Assembly (NCBI RefSeq): GCF_003003005.1 | Contig: NZ_PVTR01000005.1 | Location: 124,001 to 188,000, forward strand | Reading direction: 5' to 3' | Length of the DNA: 64,000 nt | Source of the DNA: Mongoliibacter ruber | Lineage (GTDB): Bacteria; Bacteroidota; Bacteroidia; Cytophagales; Cyclobacteriaceae | In this document: positions 53,573-63,973 of the stretch, piece after piece | Layout of the letters: each line of letters starts with the position of its first letter | Numbering within the stretch: position 1 is the stretch's first letter | Program-made: the position numbers and the translations under genes | The notes under the pieces: model-generated | Databases searched by the model: none | What the model saw: the letters and a program-made list of their open reading frames with translations, nothing else | Told to the model about the DNA's origin: nothing

Positions 53573-55843
53573 GTGGAAAAAAATAGCGATATAACAGAAC
53601 AAAGCCTGAGAGAAAATTTCCTCAGAAGTATCGATCTCCTCAGTGAGAAGAAAGATAAAGATTTTACAGAAATATTAAATATTGCGGCTGCCCTTAGCCA
53701 ATGCGGCACAGCTTATATTTCTGTCATTTGTGGGGAATCATCAGTCCTCAAAGCTTCCCTGGGTACAAAAATCCAAAAAATCCCAGTAGAACATTCAATT
53801 TGCACATTGGCTGTTCAGGCAAAAGAATTTTTCTATGAAGCTGAATCAATTCGGCAAAACAAAAAATTTTCAAAAAATGCCCTTTTACAGGAAAACCCAT
53901 CTCTAAACTATTGCTGCTGTATCCCTATTCCAAGCAACAAAGGGATTAATCTCGGTGCCATATCGCTCCTTTTCAAAGAAAATCCCAAGTTCAATGACCA
54001 AACAAAAAATGCACTGATACTCCTTGCCCAACAACTTGGGAACACCCTGAATTTGAGGCATGATATTGTGAAAAAAAAGGCAAAAAATGCAATCCTCACA
54101 TCTGGACTTAAATTCCGAAACTCCATTTTAACATCCATTCCGGATTTGATCTTTATCCAAGATAAAGAAGGTAATTATTTGGAAGTACTGGGAGGTAATG
54201 AAGATGATCTCATGTTAAATCCAAGTGAATTTCTAGGACGAAATATCATAGAAATTCAGAACGAAGCTCGAGTGATGTATTTTTTTGATGCTATTGAAAA
54301 GATTGCAAATGGCATTGAACCTCAGCCATTGCATTACACTTTAGAAACACAGAAAGGTCTTCAAGAATACGAGATCAGAATCTCCCTTTTCGGAAATGAT
54401 AAGGTGATTTCTTTGGTTCGGAATATCACCCAAAAAGCTATAGCGGAAAGAGAACTGAGGAAAACCAGAGAACTATTGGAGATTTCATCAAGTCTTGCCC
54501 AAATCGGTGCTTGGGGATTTAATTTAATAGACAAAACGATAGAATGGTCAAAAACTACCAAAGCAATCCATGAATTAGAAGAGGATTTTACCCCGACCAT
54601 AGAGGATGCATTTTCCTTGTATTTCACTAAAAATTCACAGGAGAAAATCAATGAATTGCTCCAATATGCCATTTCTTCGGGCAGACCTTTTGACGATGAA
54701 TTTGAAATCAATACAGCAAAAGGTAATAAAAAATGGGTGCGGGTATTGGGGCAGGCAGAATATGAAAACAACACCTGCATGAGGATTTATGGGACTTTTC
54801 AGGATATTACAGAGAAAAAAGAAGCCCAATTATCCAAAGAGGCAAGTGATATGGAGTACAAAAAACTGTTTGATGTAATGGCTCAAGGCATAGTCTATCA
54901 AGCTAAGGAAGGACATATTATCAAAGCCAATAATGCTGCCTCAAAGATATTAGGACTGAGTATGGATGAAATTGTCGGGAGAACTTCCATGGACCCAAGG
55001 TGGAGAGCTATACTGGAAGATGGCAGCCCATTTCCGGGAGAGCTCCATCCAGCTATGGTTGCTCTTAAAACTGGAAAACCGGTCAAGAATCAAATTATGG
55101 GGGTTTTTCACCCCGGCAAAAACATACCTAAATGGATCATCATTGATTCAGAACCCGAATTTAGAAACAATGAAAAGAAGCCTTTCAGGGTGCTCAATTC
55201 TTTTACAGACATCACCGAACTCAAAAAGACAAGGCTTAAAATTGAAGAAAGTCAGGCCAATCTAAAAGCCATCATTGACAGTTCTAGCGAAGGTATATGG
55301 GCCGTAGACAAGAAACTTTCATTGAATTTCAGCAATAAAGTATCCAAAGAACAAATCAGAATGATGTATGGCTCAAAGCTAAACGACGGCAAAAACATCA
55401 TTGACCTCCTTCCTGAAATACAGAAAGCAGTCTGGCAGAAAAGATACGATCAAGCTCTCCAAGGAAAAAGTATCAAATTCACAGAAATGTCTGCAGAAAA
55501 AAACTACAATTTTGACATCACCATGAACCCTATCAAGATGAGGGAAAAGGTCCTTGGAGTGGCTGTATTTGCCAATGATATGATGGAAATCAGGAAATAC
55601 ATCAACACAATAGAAGATCAAAACAAAGCCTTGAAAGAAATCGGCTTCATTCAGTCGCATATAGTGCGGGCTCCTGTCGCCAGAATCATGGGTTTGGTGA
55701 TGCTCCTTGAGGAACCTGATTTTGATGAAATGAACACCTTGGATATCCTTCGTGAAATAGTCAATTCCTGTAAAGAGCTGGACCTTACGATCAGAGAAAT
55801 CTCAGCCAAGACGTATAACTCATCGAGGAACATGGACATTTGA
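53573..55843 (+). CDS. GAF/multi-PAS signalling protein ending in an orphan DHp (HisKA-like) domain
   Basis: A 756-residue cytoplasmic sensor; the GTG at 53573 is the only usable start because an in-frame stop lies 13 bases upstream. Domains in order: GAF (about 30-165), then four PAS modules at about 175-285, 300-415, 425-545 and 555-670, with PAC-type ends such as RNITQKAIAEREL, DITEKKEAQ and DITELKKTR. The last 70 residues form a histidine-kinase dimerisation helix pair: H-box FIQSHIVRAPVARIMGL with His696. The chain ends there, so no ATP-binding catalytic domain exists. It may form heterodimers with a full kinase. Nothing adjacent supplies a partner. Confidence 0.88.
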   Translation: MEKNSDITEQSLRENFLRSIDLLSEKKDKDFTEILNIAAALSQCGTAYISVICGESSVLKASLGTKIQKIPVEHSICTLAVQAKEFFYEAESIRQNKKFSKNALLQENPSLNYCCCIPIPSNKGINLGAISLLFKENPKFNDQTKNALILLAQQLGNTLNLRHDIVKKKAKNAILTSGLKFRNSILTSIPDLIFIQDKEGNYLEVLGGNEDDLMLNPSEFLGRNIIEIQNEARVMYFFDAIEKIANGIEPQPLHYTLETQKGLQEYEIRISLFGNDKVISLVRNITQKAIAERELRKTRELLEISSSLAQIGAWGFNLIDKTIEWSKTTKAIHELEEDFTPTIEDAFSLYFTKNSQEKINELLQYAISSGRPFDDEFEINTAKGNKKWVRVLGQAEYENNTCMRIYGTFQDITEKKEAQLSKEASDMEYKKLFDVMAQGIVYQAKEGHIIKANNAASKILGLSMDEIVGRTSMDPRWRAILEDGSPFPGELHPAMVALKTGKPVKNQIMGVFHPGKNIPKWIIIDSEPEFRNNEKKPFRVLNSFTDITELKKTRLKIEESQANLKAIIDSSSEGIWAVDKKLSLNFSNKVSKEQIRMMYGSKLNDGKNIIDLLPEIQKAVWQKRYDQALQGKSIKFTEMSAEKNYNFDITMNPIKMREKVLGVAVFANDMMEIRKYINTIEDQNKALKEIGFIQSHIVRAPVARIMGLVMLLEEPDFDEMNTLDILREIVNSCKELDLTIREISAKTYNSSRNMDI

Positions 55844-56104
55844 TCAGGATTGATAAAAATCGACTGTGAGCATATGCTATTCCGCCAAAAAGCATTTAAG
55901 CTGATCTTTTGAAGAAAACTCAAATCAGTGTCAATCAGTATCAACTCCGTCACAAATCAAGGGTATGTTTTACCATAATTTTTGTATGCCATCGGAAATA
56001 CAGAAAATCACGACACCTTACATCAATGTTGAGTAATTGATTAAAAAAAAGATTTTTTAGGCCCATCGGCTCGCGCATTCACCCAACCTTGAGTATATTC
56101 AGGG

Positions 56105-58006
56105 ATGATTGCTACTAAAATTCCAAATGGGCCTATTCAGGAAAAATGGACCCAATATAAGGCTACCTCCAAACTGATCAATCCTGCTAACAGAAGAAAA
56201 TATAAAGTCATAGTGGTAGGCACTGGTCTCGCTGGCTCCTCATGTGCGGCAAGTCTTTCTGAGCTGGGTTTTCAGGTAGATGTCTTCACCTTTCATGAGT
56301 CCCCTAGAAGGGCGCACAGCGTAGCTGCTCAAGGTGGAATCAATGCAGCCAAAGATTACAAAAATGATGGAGACAGCATTTGGAGAATGTTTTATGACAC
56401 GGTCAAAGGCGGTGACTTCAGGTCAAGGGAAGCCAACGTATATCGAATGGCGGAGTGTTCGCTGGCCTTGATAGACCAAGCTGTAGCTCAGGGCGTACCA
56501 TTTGCCAGAGAATACAGTGGCTACCTCAGCAATCGCTCATTTGGTGGTGTGCAGGTAAGCCGGACTTTTTATGCAAGGGGACAGACTGGTCAGCAATTAT
56601 TGCAAGGAGCATATCAGGCATTGATAAGGCAATCTGCTGTTGGAAACGTTTCCCTCCACACCAGGTACGAAATGATGGATCTCGTGGTAGTGGAAAATAA
56701 AGCTAAAGGCATTGTAGCCCGTAACCTAGACACAGGCGAAATCAGTATTCAGGAAGCAGATGCTGTCGTTTTGGCGACAGGAGGATATGGCAAAATCTAC
56801 TATTTATCCACCTTGGCCATGAACTGCAATGCTTCCGCAATCTGGAGAGCACACAAAAGAGGCGCACATTTCGCAGCACCCAGTTGGACACAATTCCATC
56901 CAACTTCTCTCCCTCAAATGGGCGACTATCAATCCAAACTCACGCTGATGTCAGAATCCCTCAGAAACGATGGCAGGATATGGGTACCCAAAAAAGAGCA
57001 TGATCCGAGAGCTCCAAAAGATATCCCCGAAGAGGAAAGGGATTATTATTTGGAGAGGAAATATCCTTCGTATGGCAACTTAGCGCCAAGAGATATTTCC
57101 TCAAGAGCTGCCAAAGAACAAATCGATAGCAATCACGGTGTCGGACCGATGAAAAATGCCGTTTACCTGGACTTCAAAGATGCCATTGCCAGAGACGGAA
57201 AAGCCGCGATTGAAAAAAGATACGGCAACCTATTTGACATGTACAAAAAAATCACCGGCATGAATGCATATGAACAACCCATGCTGATTTCTCCAGCAGC
57301 TCACTTTTCCATGGGTGGGCTTTGGGTCGATTATGAGTTGATGAGCAATGTCCAAGGATTATTTGTGCTGGGAGAAGCCAATTTTGCAGACCATGGAGCC
57401 AATAGACTCGGAGCAAACTCACTACTTCAGGCTTGTGTAGACGGTTATTTTATTTCTACACATACCATTATGAACTATCTGGCAGGTGAAACTCCAAATG
57501 TGAAAATTGATCAAGCCATTGTCTCAAATCTGAAAAAGGAAACCGAAAACAGGCTTGCAAAATTACTGGCAATCAAAGGAAACAAAACCGCAGAAGAATT
57601 CCATAAGGAATTGGGTATCTTACTCTATACCAAATGTGGACTGATCCGTGAAAAACCAATCTTGCTAGAAGCCAAATCGCAGATTCTTGCTTTGCAAAAA
57701 AGTTTCTACAAAGACCTATTGGTACCGGAAGGACAGCAAATCAACTTTGAATTGGAAAAAGCCGCACGTGTAGAAGATTACCTGGAACTGGCACTCTTGA
57801 TAGTGGAAGATGCCTTGCAGAGGGAAGAATCATGTGGTGCACATTTCAGAAAAGAGTATCAAACCACAGAAGGTGAAGCCAAAAGAAATGACGAAGAATA
57901 TCAGTATGTATCCGTTTGGGAATCAATAGAAAAGAACGTGTTTAAGTTGCACAAAGAACAATTAGAGTTTGAATATATTAAAGTGAGTGAAAGGAGTTAT
58001 AAATAA
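56105..58006 (+). CDS. sdhA: succinate dehydrogenase flavoprotein subunit
   Basis: A 633-residue FAD subunit of succinate dehydrogenase/fumarate reductase (complex II). The FAD motif [18 protein letters not shown] lies at about residues 32-50; the FAD-linking His is in [11 protein letters not shown]; substrate-site residues are in QFHPTSLP and [10 protein letters not shown], with [19 protein letters not shown] near the FAD adenine. Sequence style is the Bacteroidota type with a long insertion after SESLRNDGR. sdhB follows after 1 base. The membrane cytochrome subunit, normally just upstream in this phylum, is not present here; the upstream neighbour is the PAS protein. Confidence 0.95.
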   Translation: MIATKIPNGPIQEKWTQYKATSKLINPANRRKYKVIVVGTGLAGSSCAASLSELGFQVDVFTFHESPRRAHSVAAQGGINAAKDYKNDGDSIWRMFYDTVKGGDFRSREANVYRMAECSLALIDQAVAQGVPFAREYSGYLSNRSFGGVQVSRTFYARGQTGQQLLQGAYQALIRQSAVGNVSLHTRYEMMDLVVVENKAKGIVARNLDTGEISIQEADAVVLATGGYGKIYYLSTLAMNCNASAIWRAHKRGAHFAAPSWTQFHPTSLPQMGDYQSKLTLMSESLRNDGRIWVPKKEHDPRAPKDIPEEERDYYLERKYPSYGNLAPRDISSRAAKEQIDSNHGVGPMKNAVYLDFKDAIARDGKAAIEKRYGNLFDMYKKITGMNAYEQPMLISPAAHFSMGGLWVDYELMSNVQGLFVLGEANFADHGANRLGANSLLQACVDGYFISTHTIMNYLAGETPNVKIDQAIVSNLKKETENRLAKLLAIKGNKTAEEFHKELGILLYTKCGLIREKPILLEAKSQILALQKSFYKDLLVPEGQQINFELEKAARVEDYLELALLIVEDALQREESCGAHFRKEYQTTEGEAKRNDEEYQYVSVWESIEKNVFKLHKEQLEFEYIKVSERSYK

Positions 58007-58007
58007 T

Positions 58008-58739
58008 ATGAAACTGACATTACAAGTTTGGAGACAGGCAAGTGCCAAAGCGAAGGGGGGATTTGAAAAGTATGCATTGGAAGGACTGGACGAAAACATG
58101 TCTGTTCCCGAAATGCTGGATTTTCTAAATGAAAAACTCATCAAAGAAGGTAAGGATCCTGTTGCTTTTGAGTCAGACTGCAGAGAGGGAATTTGTGGTC
58201 AGTGTGGCATTGCCATCAACGGTCATGTACAGAGCCCTGAAAAAAGAGCAACTACCTGCCAAACTCACCTAAGGAGTTTCCGTGATGGTGACGAGATTCA
58301 CTTAGAACCCTTCAGGGCCGCAGCATTTCCTATCAAAAAAGACCTTTGCATAGACCGGACAGCATTGGACAGAATCATTTCCAAGGGTGGTTTTATTGGA
58401 GTAAATACAGGCCAAGCTCCGGAGGCCAATAGTATCCTTATAGGTCATGAAACTGCAGAAGCTGCATTTGATGCCGCCGCATGTATAGGCTGCGGTGCTT
58501 GTGTGGCTGTCTGCAAAAATGCCAGTGCTGCACTCTTTACCGGTGCAAAAATCAGCCATCTATCGATGTTGCCACAGGGGAAATTGGAAAGTAAAACAAG
58601 AGTTCAGCAAATGGTCGCCCAAATGGACGAAGAAGGTTTTGGCTCCTGCACATTTACAGGAGCCTGTGAGAAAGTATGTCCACAGGGGATTTCTGTAGCG
58701 CATATCGTGACTATGAATAGAGAATTCTGGAAAAGCTGA
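58008..58739 (+). CDS. sdhB: succinate dehydrogenase iron-sulfur subunit
   Basis: A 243-residue electron-transfer subunit carrying electrons from SdhA to quinone. ATG 58008 (MKLTLQVWRQ) gives the usual start; an in-frame ATG 21 bases upstream lies within sdhA. Cluster motifs are complete: [2Fe-2S] in CREGICGQCG with a further Cys in TTCQTHLR, [4Fe-4S] in CIGCGACVAVC, and [3Fe-4S] in CTFTGACEKVCPQG. It is coupled to sdhA (1-base gap) and convergent with the S9 peptidase gene, 6 bases away. Confidence 0.96.
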   Translation: MKLTLQVWRQASAKAKGGFEKYALEGLDENMSVPEMLDFLNEKLIKEGKDPVAFESDCREGICGQCGIAINGHVQSPEKRATTCQTHLRSFRDGDEIHLEPFRAAAFPIKKDLCIDRTALDRIISKGGFIGVNTGQAPEANSILIGHETAEAAFDAAACIGCGACVAVCKNASAALFTGAKISHLSMLPQGKLESKTRVQQMVAQMDEEGFGSCTFTGACEKVCPQGISVAHIVTMNREFWKS

Positions 58740-58745
58740 AAATTA

Positions 58746-61592
58746 TTACCAATCCAATTCCTCCTCAGAAAGCTCATATTTAAGTGTTCTGCCTTTTTCT
58801 ACTGCCGGCAATCCTTCTGTCATCCAAAGAGGGGCCGGAGCACCTTTCAGATAATAGTCAAAGAATTGGGAAAGCCTGATTGACAGGTCTTTTCTATTTT
58901 TCCTCAACCTGAGATTATGGTCCTCATCATTATATTGCAACAGCCAAGCTGGTTTGTTTAGCCTTTTCAAAGCCATAAACATCTCAATACCTTGATACCA
59001 AGGCACAGCTCCATCTGCATCATTGTGCATGATCAGAACGGGGGTTTCTACCCTGTCCATATAGAAAAGCGGTGAATTCTGTAGGTAATACATTGGTTTT
59101 TCCCACAGCGTGCCACCAATTCTAGACTGTGTCTGTTCGTATTGGAACATCCTGCTCATCCCGGTACCCCATCGGATCCCGCCATAGGCGGATGTCATAT
59201 TAACCACAGGAGCACCAGCCCCAGCTGCCTTAAACATATTGGTACGGGTGATCAGGTGTGCGACTTGATATCCTCCCCAGCTTTGTCCTTGTATGGCCAT
59301 ATTTTTGGCATCCACATAGCCTCTACTAACTATATTCTGCACACCCGGAATAATGCAATTGAATGCACTTGGTCCCGGTAGACCCAGCTCATATTTGATA
59401 TCCGGTACAAAAACCAAGTAGTCGTTGCTCACAAAAAACGGAATATTGATGATAGAAGCGCTAGGTACCGGCGCTCTATAACTATGCAGACCATCTGAAT
59501 TTCGCTCATAAAAGTACGTCATCATCGGATATTTGCGTCGCTCATCGAAGTTTTCAGGCTTGAACAAAAGTCCCTGGAGAGGTGTACCATCATTGGCCAT
59601 AAAACTTACTAATTCCACAGATCCCCATTTCACCTGCGATTGCTGTGGGTTGATTGAAGACACTCTTGAAAGTCCCTTCAGTGTGAGATCACTTACATAA
59701 ATATCAGGATTATCCTTGTAGGTAGACCTTCTCAAAATGACATTATCTGAGTCTTTGGCTTTTGCAAAACCGAAGTACCTGTGATCGCTAAAGACAAGCT
59801 CATTTGGCTCTGAAGCTTGCTGATAATTCGCTGTAAAATAACCATCCCTTTTATCTAACTCATGGAAACCTGTCAAGAAAAAAGGTTTGCTTGGATCAAT
59901 CGACTCTTCCTCAACATCCAACTTTTGCCTCCTGAAGACTATTTTCCTGTTTCTTCCCTCTCCGGCAGTAAGGTTAACCGGCGCTGCATTACCAGATGGG
60001 TCCACTTTCCACACATCATATTGATCGTATACCAAAAATGAGGCATCGCCCTTGAGCCATCCCGCTGAGCCATAGCTTGAAGGCATCGCCGGAGAATCAT
60101 GCTGTTCATCGTAGAAATTGACCCCAATGCTTTTTGTCATATTAACAAAAGCCCTATTGGCCAAGTCAAAAGAAATCCAAGAACTGTCTTGATAAGAATA
60201 CCAATACACAAATTTACCTTCCGGAGAAAGCAAAAGATTGCCGGACAAGTTTTCTTTCATCAGGTACCTATGTCCATTTTCAAGATTGACAATGTACACA
60301 TCTTTGCCAACCTGAATATCCCAACTGTAATTCCTACGGTAAGGGCTATTGTCAACGCCAATACCTACCTTGAACTTTGCGTTTTTATCCACGCTAACAT
60401 CAGGGATTTTCTCATCAGCCAATTGCAAAACTTTGCCATTTCTCAGGTCATAAACTGCCAAAAAAGATTTCTTTTCATCTCTGTTCCTATTCCTCAATTG
60501 CATTGGCTGAATATCAGCATCCTGCCATCCCCAAATATCCAACTTGACCCTATCCTCATCAAGAATTGTCGTATCCTCCTCATATTCAAAAAACTTATAA
60601 TCAGGTGCTGTACCAAAAAACAACCTTTGTTCATCTTTGGAGAAAAATACCCTTCCATTTTTCGAAATCATACCTTCTAGACCCTCAGCATCCTTTTGAA
60701 GCACCTTTTGATTGGACTCCTTGCCAATATCATAAAGGTAGAGATCATAATAAGGTGTCTTGGATTTGAGTGAATCTTCGGTAGTCAGGTATGCCAAATA
60801 CTTGTTGCTCGCCGAAAATGCCGGGGTCATATATTCCGTTTTTCTTACATCTATAATTTTCGAAATCCCGGTTTGCAGGTTCAATAAAAATAGTCCGGTA
60901 TTTTTTAAAGTATCCTCTTCTGCTTTTATGTAGTAGAGGAAATCTCCATTTTCTGAGAAACCATAGTTAATCACCCTGTGAAATTCAAATTTCTTGTCCC
61001 CTCCAAAATTGCGGACAAGTAACTTAGTTCCCTCTGAGTTTCTTGGAGGCTCGATTTTTTCAGACCCTATTTGAGTAGAATCATTTTCATCTTTTATCTC
61101 AGGTTTTGACCTCTTTTCTTTTTCAAAATGTATGGCCAACCAATCTCCTTTTTTCTTTGGTTGTCCGTAAGACTTGATCCTTGCGAATTTTTCGACCTCA
61201 GCCTTATCCAAGTTAAAAATGAACAAGCTGTCCTTTGGCATATCATCAGACTTGGCTTTCGTTAACTTCAAGTACCTGACAGAATCTCGCTCAGGCACAA
61301 TTTTACCAACTGCAAATTTACCATCATGGGAAAAAGCCCAATTCCCTCCACGCGGCACGATAATCTTGTTTTCGGGTTTTTTAGTCTCTGCGAGTTCTAA
61401 TCTGCCATCCCCTTCCTGTGGATTCACTTCATAACCCAGCCATATACCGTTTTTGGCTATTTTTTCTGCACTGATAGACTCCCAACCGTCATAGTCTCCA
61501 TGATTAAGAGACCGTTTTTCTTGAGCAAATGCTAGGGTGAGGGAGAAGAAAAGTAAAAATGTTAATAAATGCTTAATTTTTATCAAATTCAT
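58746..61592 (-). CDS. S9-family prolyl-oligopeptidase-like exported peptidase
   Basis: A 948-residue exported serine peptidase; signal peptide at about residues 1-23 (LAFAQ). The N-terminal two thirds form a beta-propeller with many short hydrophobic/aromatic repeats, the last 260 residues an alpha/beta-hydrolase. Catalytic Ser771 is in GQSWGG, the Asp in MHNDADGAVPW and the His in DEDHNLR. The order is that of dipeptidyl/oligopeptidase S9 enzymes that trim peptides in the periplasm. Convergent with sdhB and 147 bases beyond the M14 gene, which it follows on the same strand after a terminator. Confidence 0.92.
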   Translation of the reverse strand: MNLIKIKHLLTFLLFFSLTLAFAQEKRSLNHGDYDGWESISAEKIAKNGIWLGYEVNPQEGDGRLELAETKKPENKIIVPRGGNWAFSHDGKFAVGKIVPERDSVRYLKLTKAKSDDMPKDSLFIFNLDKAEVEKFARIKSYGQPKKKGDWLAIHFEKEKRSKPEIKDENDSTQIGSEKIEPPRNSEGTKLLVRNFGGDKKFEFHRVINYGFSENGDFLYYIKAEEDTLKNTGLFLLNLQTGISKIIDVRKTEYMTPAFSASNKYLAYLTTEDSLKSKTPYYDLYLYDIGKESNQKVLQKDAEGLEGMISKNGRVFFSKDEQRLFFGTAPDYKFFEYEEDTTILDEDRVKLDIWGWQDADIQPMQLRNRNRDEKKSFLAVYDLRNGKVLQLADEKIPDVSVDKNAKFKVGIGVDNSPYRRNYSWDIQVGKDVYIVNLENGHRYLMKENLSGNLLLSPEGKFVYWYSYQDSSWISFDLANRAFVNMTKSIGVNFYDEQHDSPAMPSSYGSAGWLKGDASFLVYDQYDVWKVDPSGNAAPVNLTAGEGRNRKIVFRRQKLDVEEESIDPSKPFFLTGFHELDKRDGYFTANYQQASEPNELVFSDHRYFGFAKAKDSDNVILRRSTYKDNPDIYVSDLTLKGLSRVSSINPQQSQVKWGSVELVSFMANDGTPLQGLLFKPENFDERRKYPMMTYFYERNSDGLHSYRAPVPSASIINIPFFVSNDYLVFVPDIKYELGLPGPSAFNCIIPGVQNIVSRGYVDAKNMAIQGQSWGGYQVAHLITRTNMFKAAGAGAPVVNMTSAYGGIRWGTGMSRMFQYEQTQSRIGGTLWEKPMYYLQNSPLFYMDRVETPVLIMHNDADGAVPWYQGIEMFMALKRLNKPAWLLQYNDEDHNLRLRKNRKDLSIRLSQFFDYYLKGAPAPLWMTEGLPAVEKGRTLKYELSEEELDW

Positions 61593-61690
61593 ATTAGGAC
61601 ATTCTATTTTCGGAAAAATAAGAATTGTATTTCGTTGCCACAGCTAAAATTATTTTAGTGGGGAGTTTTTTGTTTCAAACAAAAAAATAA

Positions 61691-61734
61691 AAACCACAAA
61701 AGCAGTGAGGGTTACCCTTTTGCTTTTGTGGTTT
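61691..61734 (-). terminator. intrinsic terminator of the M14 peptidase gene
   Basis: A perfect 14-bp stem AAACCACAAAAGCA / TGCTTTTGTGGTTT encloses a small GGGTTACCC hairpin; on the minus strand a T-run follows. It starts 6 bases after the M14 stop. Confidence 0.88.
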
Positions 61735-61739
61735 AGTTA

Positions 61740-63659
61740 TTAATTACCCAAAGTAATCTCTCTTTCTGCATAACCACCCCTGGTAGAAAGCAATTTGATT
61801 TTACCTTTTACAGGTTCATTGTGATTGACTTTGACTTTAAACACCGATTCTTTGCTTTCTCCTGCATCTGTATATCCGGCATAAATGGTCTTATCGTATA
61901 ATTCCGGCCCGGTAATCTGAACTTTTGCATTTTCGAAGCCTTTCATCAGCTCTTTGTCAAATTCAAGCATCAAACGGTCTTCCTGAACGATTTTCACCCT
62001 TTTGGCCTGATCCAAAGCCACAGGAAGCTTACCTGAATTGCTCCATTTCACCTTGATTTCGTATTCGTCTCCTGACTTGCTTACCTGCACATCATTGATT
62101 TCTATCTGAGGAAGATCTTTTGCCATGGCAAGGTTAAAGAGCGATTGCTTTTTGATCCACCCTTCCAACTGCCAAGGAGGCCCGTTTTGCGCAAAGAACT
62201 TAGGATGAAACCCTCCAATCTCTACTTCTCCCAATTGTGGGTGGTCGAATTTTTCCCAAGGTTTGAATCCCCTAGACTCATTTTCTTCATCATCCCACAT
62301 CAGTGCATCATAATCATCAAGAATTCCATCTCCATCATAATCTTTCATCGCTCCATTGTTCCAAAGCTCATCACCGTACCAAACAGCACCATAATAGAAA
62401 TAGCCGAAATCAGGCCCATGTCCAAACAGCGGTGTAGGCTTCAGTGGATCTCCGGTCAGCCTGTTCACTTTCCAGCGTGTGGCATAAGTCTCATAAACAT
62501 CGCCTGCCCAAGGGTAACCAGTAATAGTCATCCCCAAACTGTCATAGTATTCATATATTTCCCTGTCTTTTTCAAACATCGACTCTTCAGAAGATGAAGT
62601 AGAAGGTGGCCTCAAATGCATTGGCACTCTTGTATCCAATGAGTTTACCACAGAAATATTGGGATGTGAAAGAAGCCAAAGAACTGTAGACCTTGTCTCA
62701 ATTTCACTCAGCGGGTATTCCCCGGCACCAAACTGAGTATAGCCTCTTCCAGTCATGTCTCCTCTCCTATCAGGTCTCCAGTTTTCAGGATAATTTCTAT
62801 GCAAATCAAGTCCTCCAATTCCATCTTCATTGAATTTGCCATCTCCATCATTATCGATACCTTCTGAGTACATTAAGTACTCACCTTGGCCATCAAAAAC
62901 CCTTTTCATCAACCTTCCACTTGGATCTCTTGGATCAAGGATGTAATTGGCCTCCTCTTTTTCCTCATCAGTAAGAGCTTTTTTACGCATCATATGGATG
63001 ACACCATCACCATTGAGGTCTTCCTCTGGATCTTCGTCAAACAAGCCATCACCATCTACATCGTAAGGTCGCACAGTACTTCTATTTCTTTGTTCTGAAA
63101 ACAAGTACATGTTAGATCCATCGGGGTTATTCTGAGGCCTTACATAAATGGTCTTGGTATCTATCAGTTTGGTGATTTCAGGATCTTTGCCATAATTCTC
63201 CAATAAGTGCTGGGTCAACCATAGGACAGCCTCACTTGCGGTGACTTCACCGCCATGTCTACCACCTTCAAAATATGCAGCAGGTTTATCTGTGTGCTTC
63301 CCTGTCTTTTTATTGGTAATGGTCATTTGTAGAATAGGCCTGCCTTCATAGGACTTATCGACTTCATACAATTCTGTGATTTCAGGATACTTTTCTGCCC
63401 ATAACCTGTACCAATGGTACATGACATCTGGAGTATGGTAAATATCGAAAGTAAGTTTGTCCCCAGGCTTATACTCAACCTCAGGAAACTCATACTTTTT
63501 GAAGAATGACTGCCCATGTCTTTCACCGGACACGGTGTAAAATTTGGCCTTTTCATCCTGCTCGGGCCATTTTTTTTCGTGTAGGACTTTTTCCTGCGCC
63601 AGGGCCATTCCTGAACCAAGCAGAAACACTCCTAGCGAAGAGAGTATAATTTTGTTCAT
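61740..63659 (-). CDS. M14-family zinc carboxypeptidase-like protein with calcium-type loops
   Basis: A 639-residue exported protein; signal peptide at residues 1-21 (MALAQ). The M14 zinc motif is present as His135-Glu138 in GRHGGEVTASE, with RPQNNPDGSNMYLF following. Where M14 relatives carry the third zinc ligand (a His before an LRPP motif), this protein reads SLDTRVPMHLRPP, so Asp342 or His348 would have to serve. Three DxDxDG-type loops (DVDGDGLFDED, DNDGDGKFNED, DYDGDGILDDYD) look like calcium sites, the first two inserted in the catalytic domain. A C-terminal beta-domain completes it. It may be a peptidase or a binding relative. Confidence 0.85.
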   Translation of the reverse strand: MNKIILSSLGVFLLGSGMALAQEKVLHEKKWPEQDEKAKFYTVSGERHGQSFFKKYEFPEVEYKPGDKLTFDIYHTPDVMYHWYRLWAEKYPEITELYEVDKSYEGRPILQMTITNKKTGKHTDKPAAYFEGGRHGGEVTASEAVLWLTQHLLENYGKDPEITKLIDTKTIYVRPQNNPDGSNMYLFSEQRNRSTVRPYDVDGDGLFDEDPEEDLNGDGVIHMMRKKALTDEEKEEANYILDPRDPSGRLMKRVFDGQGEYLMYSEGIDNDGDGKFNEDGIGGLDLHRNYPENWRPDRRGDMTGRGYTQFGAGEYPLSEIETRSTVLWLLSHPNISVVNSLDTRVPMHLRPPSTSSSEESMFEKDREIYEYYDSLGMTITGYPWAGDVYETYATRWKVNRLTGDPLKPTPLFGHGPDFGYFYYGAVWYGDELWNNGAMKDYDGDGILDDYDALMWDDEENESRGFKPWEKFDHPQLGEVEIGGFHPKFFAQNGPPWQLEGWIKKQSLFNLAMAKDLPQIEINDVQVSKSGDEYEIKVKWSNSGKLPVALDQAKRVKIVQEDRLMLEFDKELMKGFENAKVQITGPELYDKTIYAGYTDAGESKESVFKVKVNHNEPVKGKIKLLSTRGGYAEREITLGN

Positions 63660-63820
63660 ATTATTAAAGATTGGTTTGGAATAAAAGTAAAGGAGTTATT
63701 CCCTTCTTCCTAACCGCTCAAAAAAAATGTCACCTAGATTATGTCGAGGGTCTTACTAATCAATAGGAAGCTTGAAATGCACGCAATTTTCTCAGAATAC
63801 AGTCTTCTCTATTAATCGAA
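63660..63820. other. spacer upstream of the M14 gene
   Basis: About 160 bases without a gene. On the minus strand TACTTTTA is a one-mismatch -7 box near 63690; no clear -33 box is seen. Confidence 0.3.
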
Positions 63821-63973
63821 AATATGATTATCCGCAACCATGCCTCTAATCAATTAAATGAGGCTTTTTTGGCAAAAGGATACTAATAGATATTGGATAT
63901 TTTGATATTGGTTTTAAATCAGAGGTTAATTCAATTAATTAGATTCTACTGGTTTGAAAGCGGATATTCATAT
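63821..63973 (+). repeat. dispersed repeat, copy 2 (inverted relative to copy 1)
   Basis: Reverse complement of 17191-17348 at roughly 80 percent identity by eye. At its end the frame GATTCTACTGGTTTGAAAGC continues to KADIHIK and stop, parallel to the DSTGMKADIH of copy 1. Nothing further can be judged because the window ends at 64000. Confidence 0.8.

Noticed and set aside
60099-60680. Plus-strand open frame of 193 codons
   Set aside because: It is antisense to the S9 peptidase propeller, with no motif and unlikely composition.
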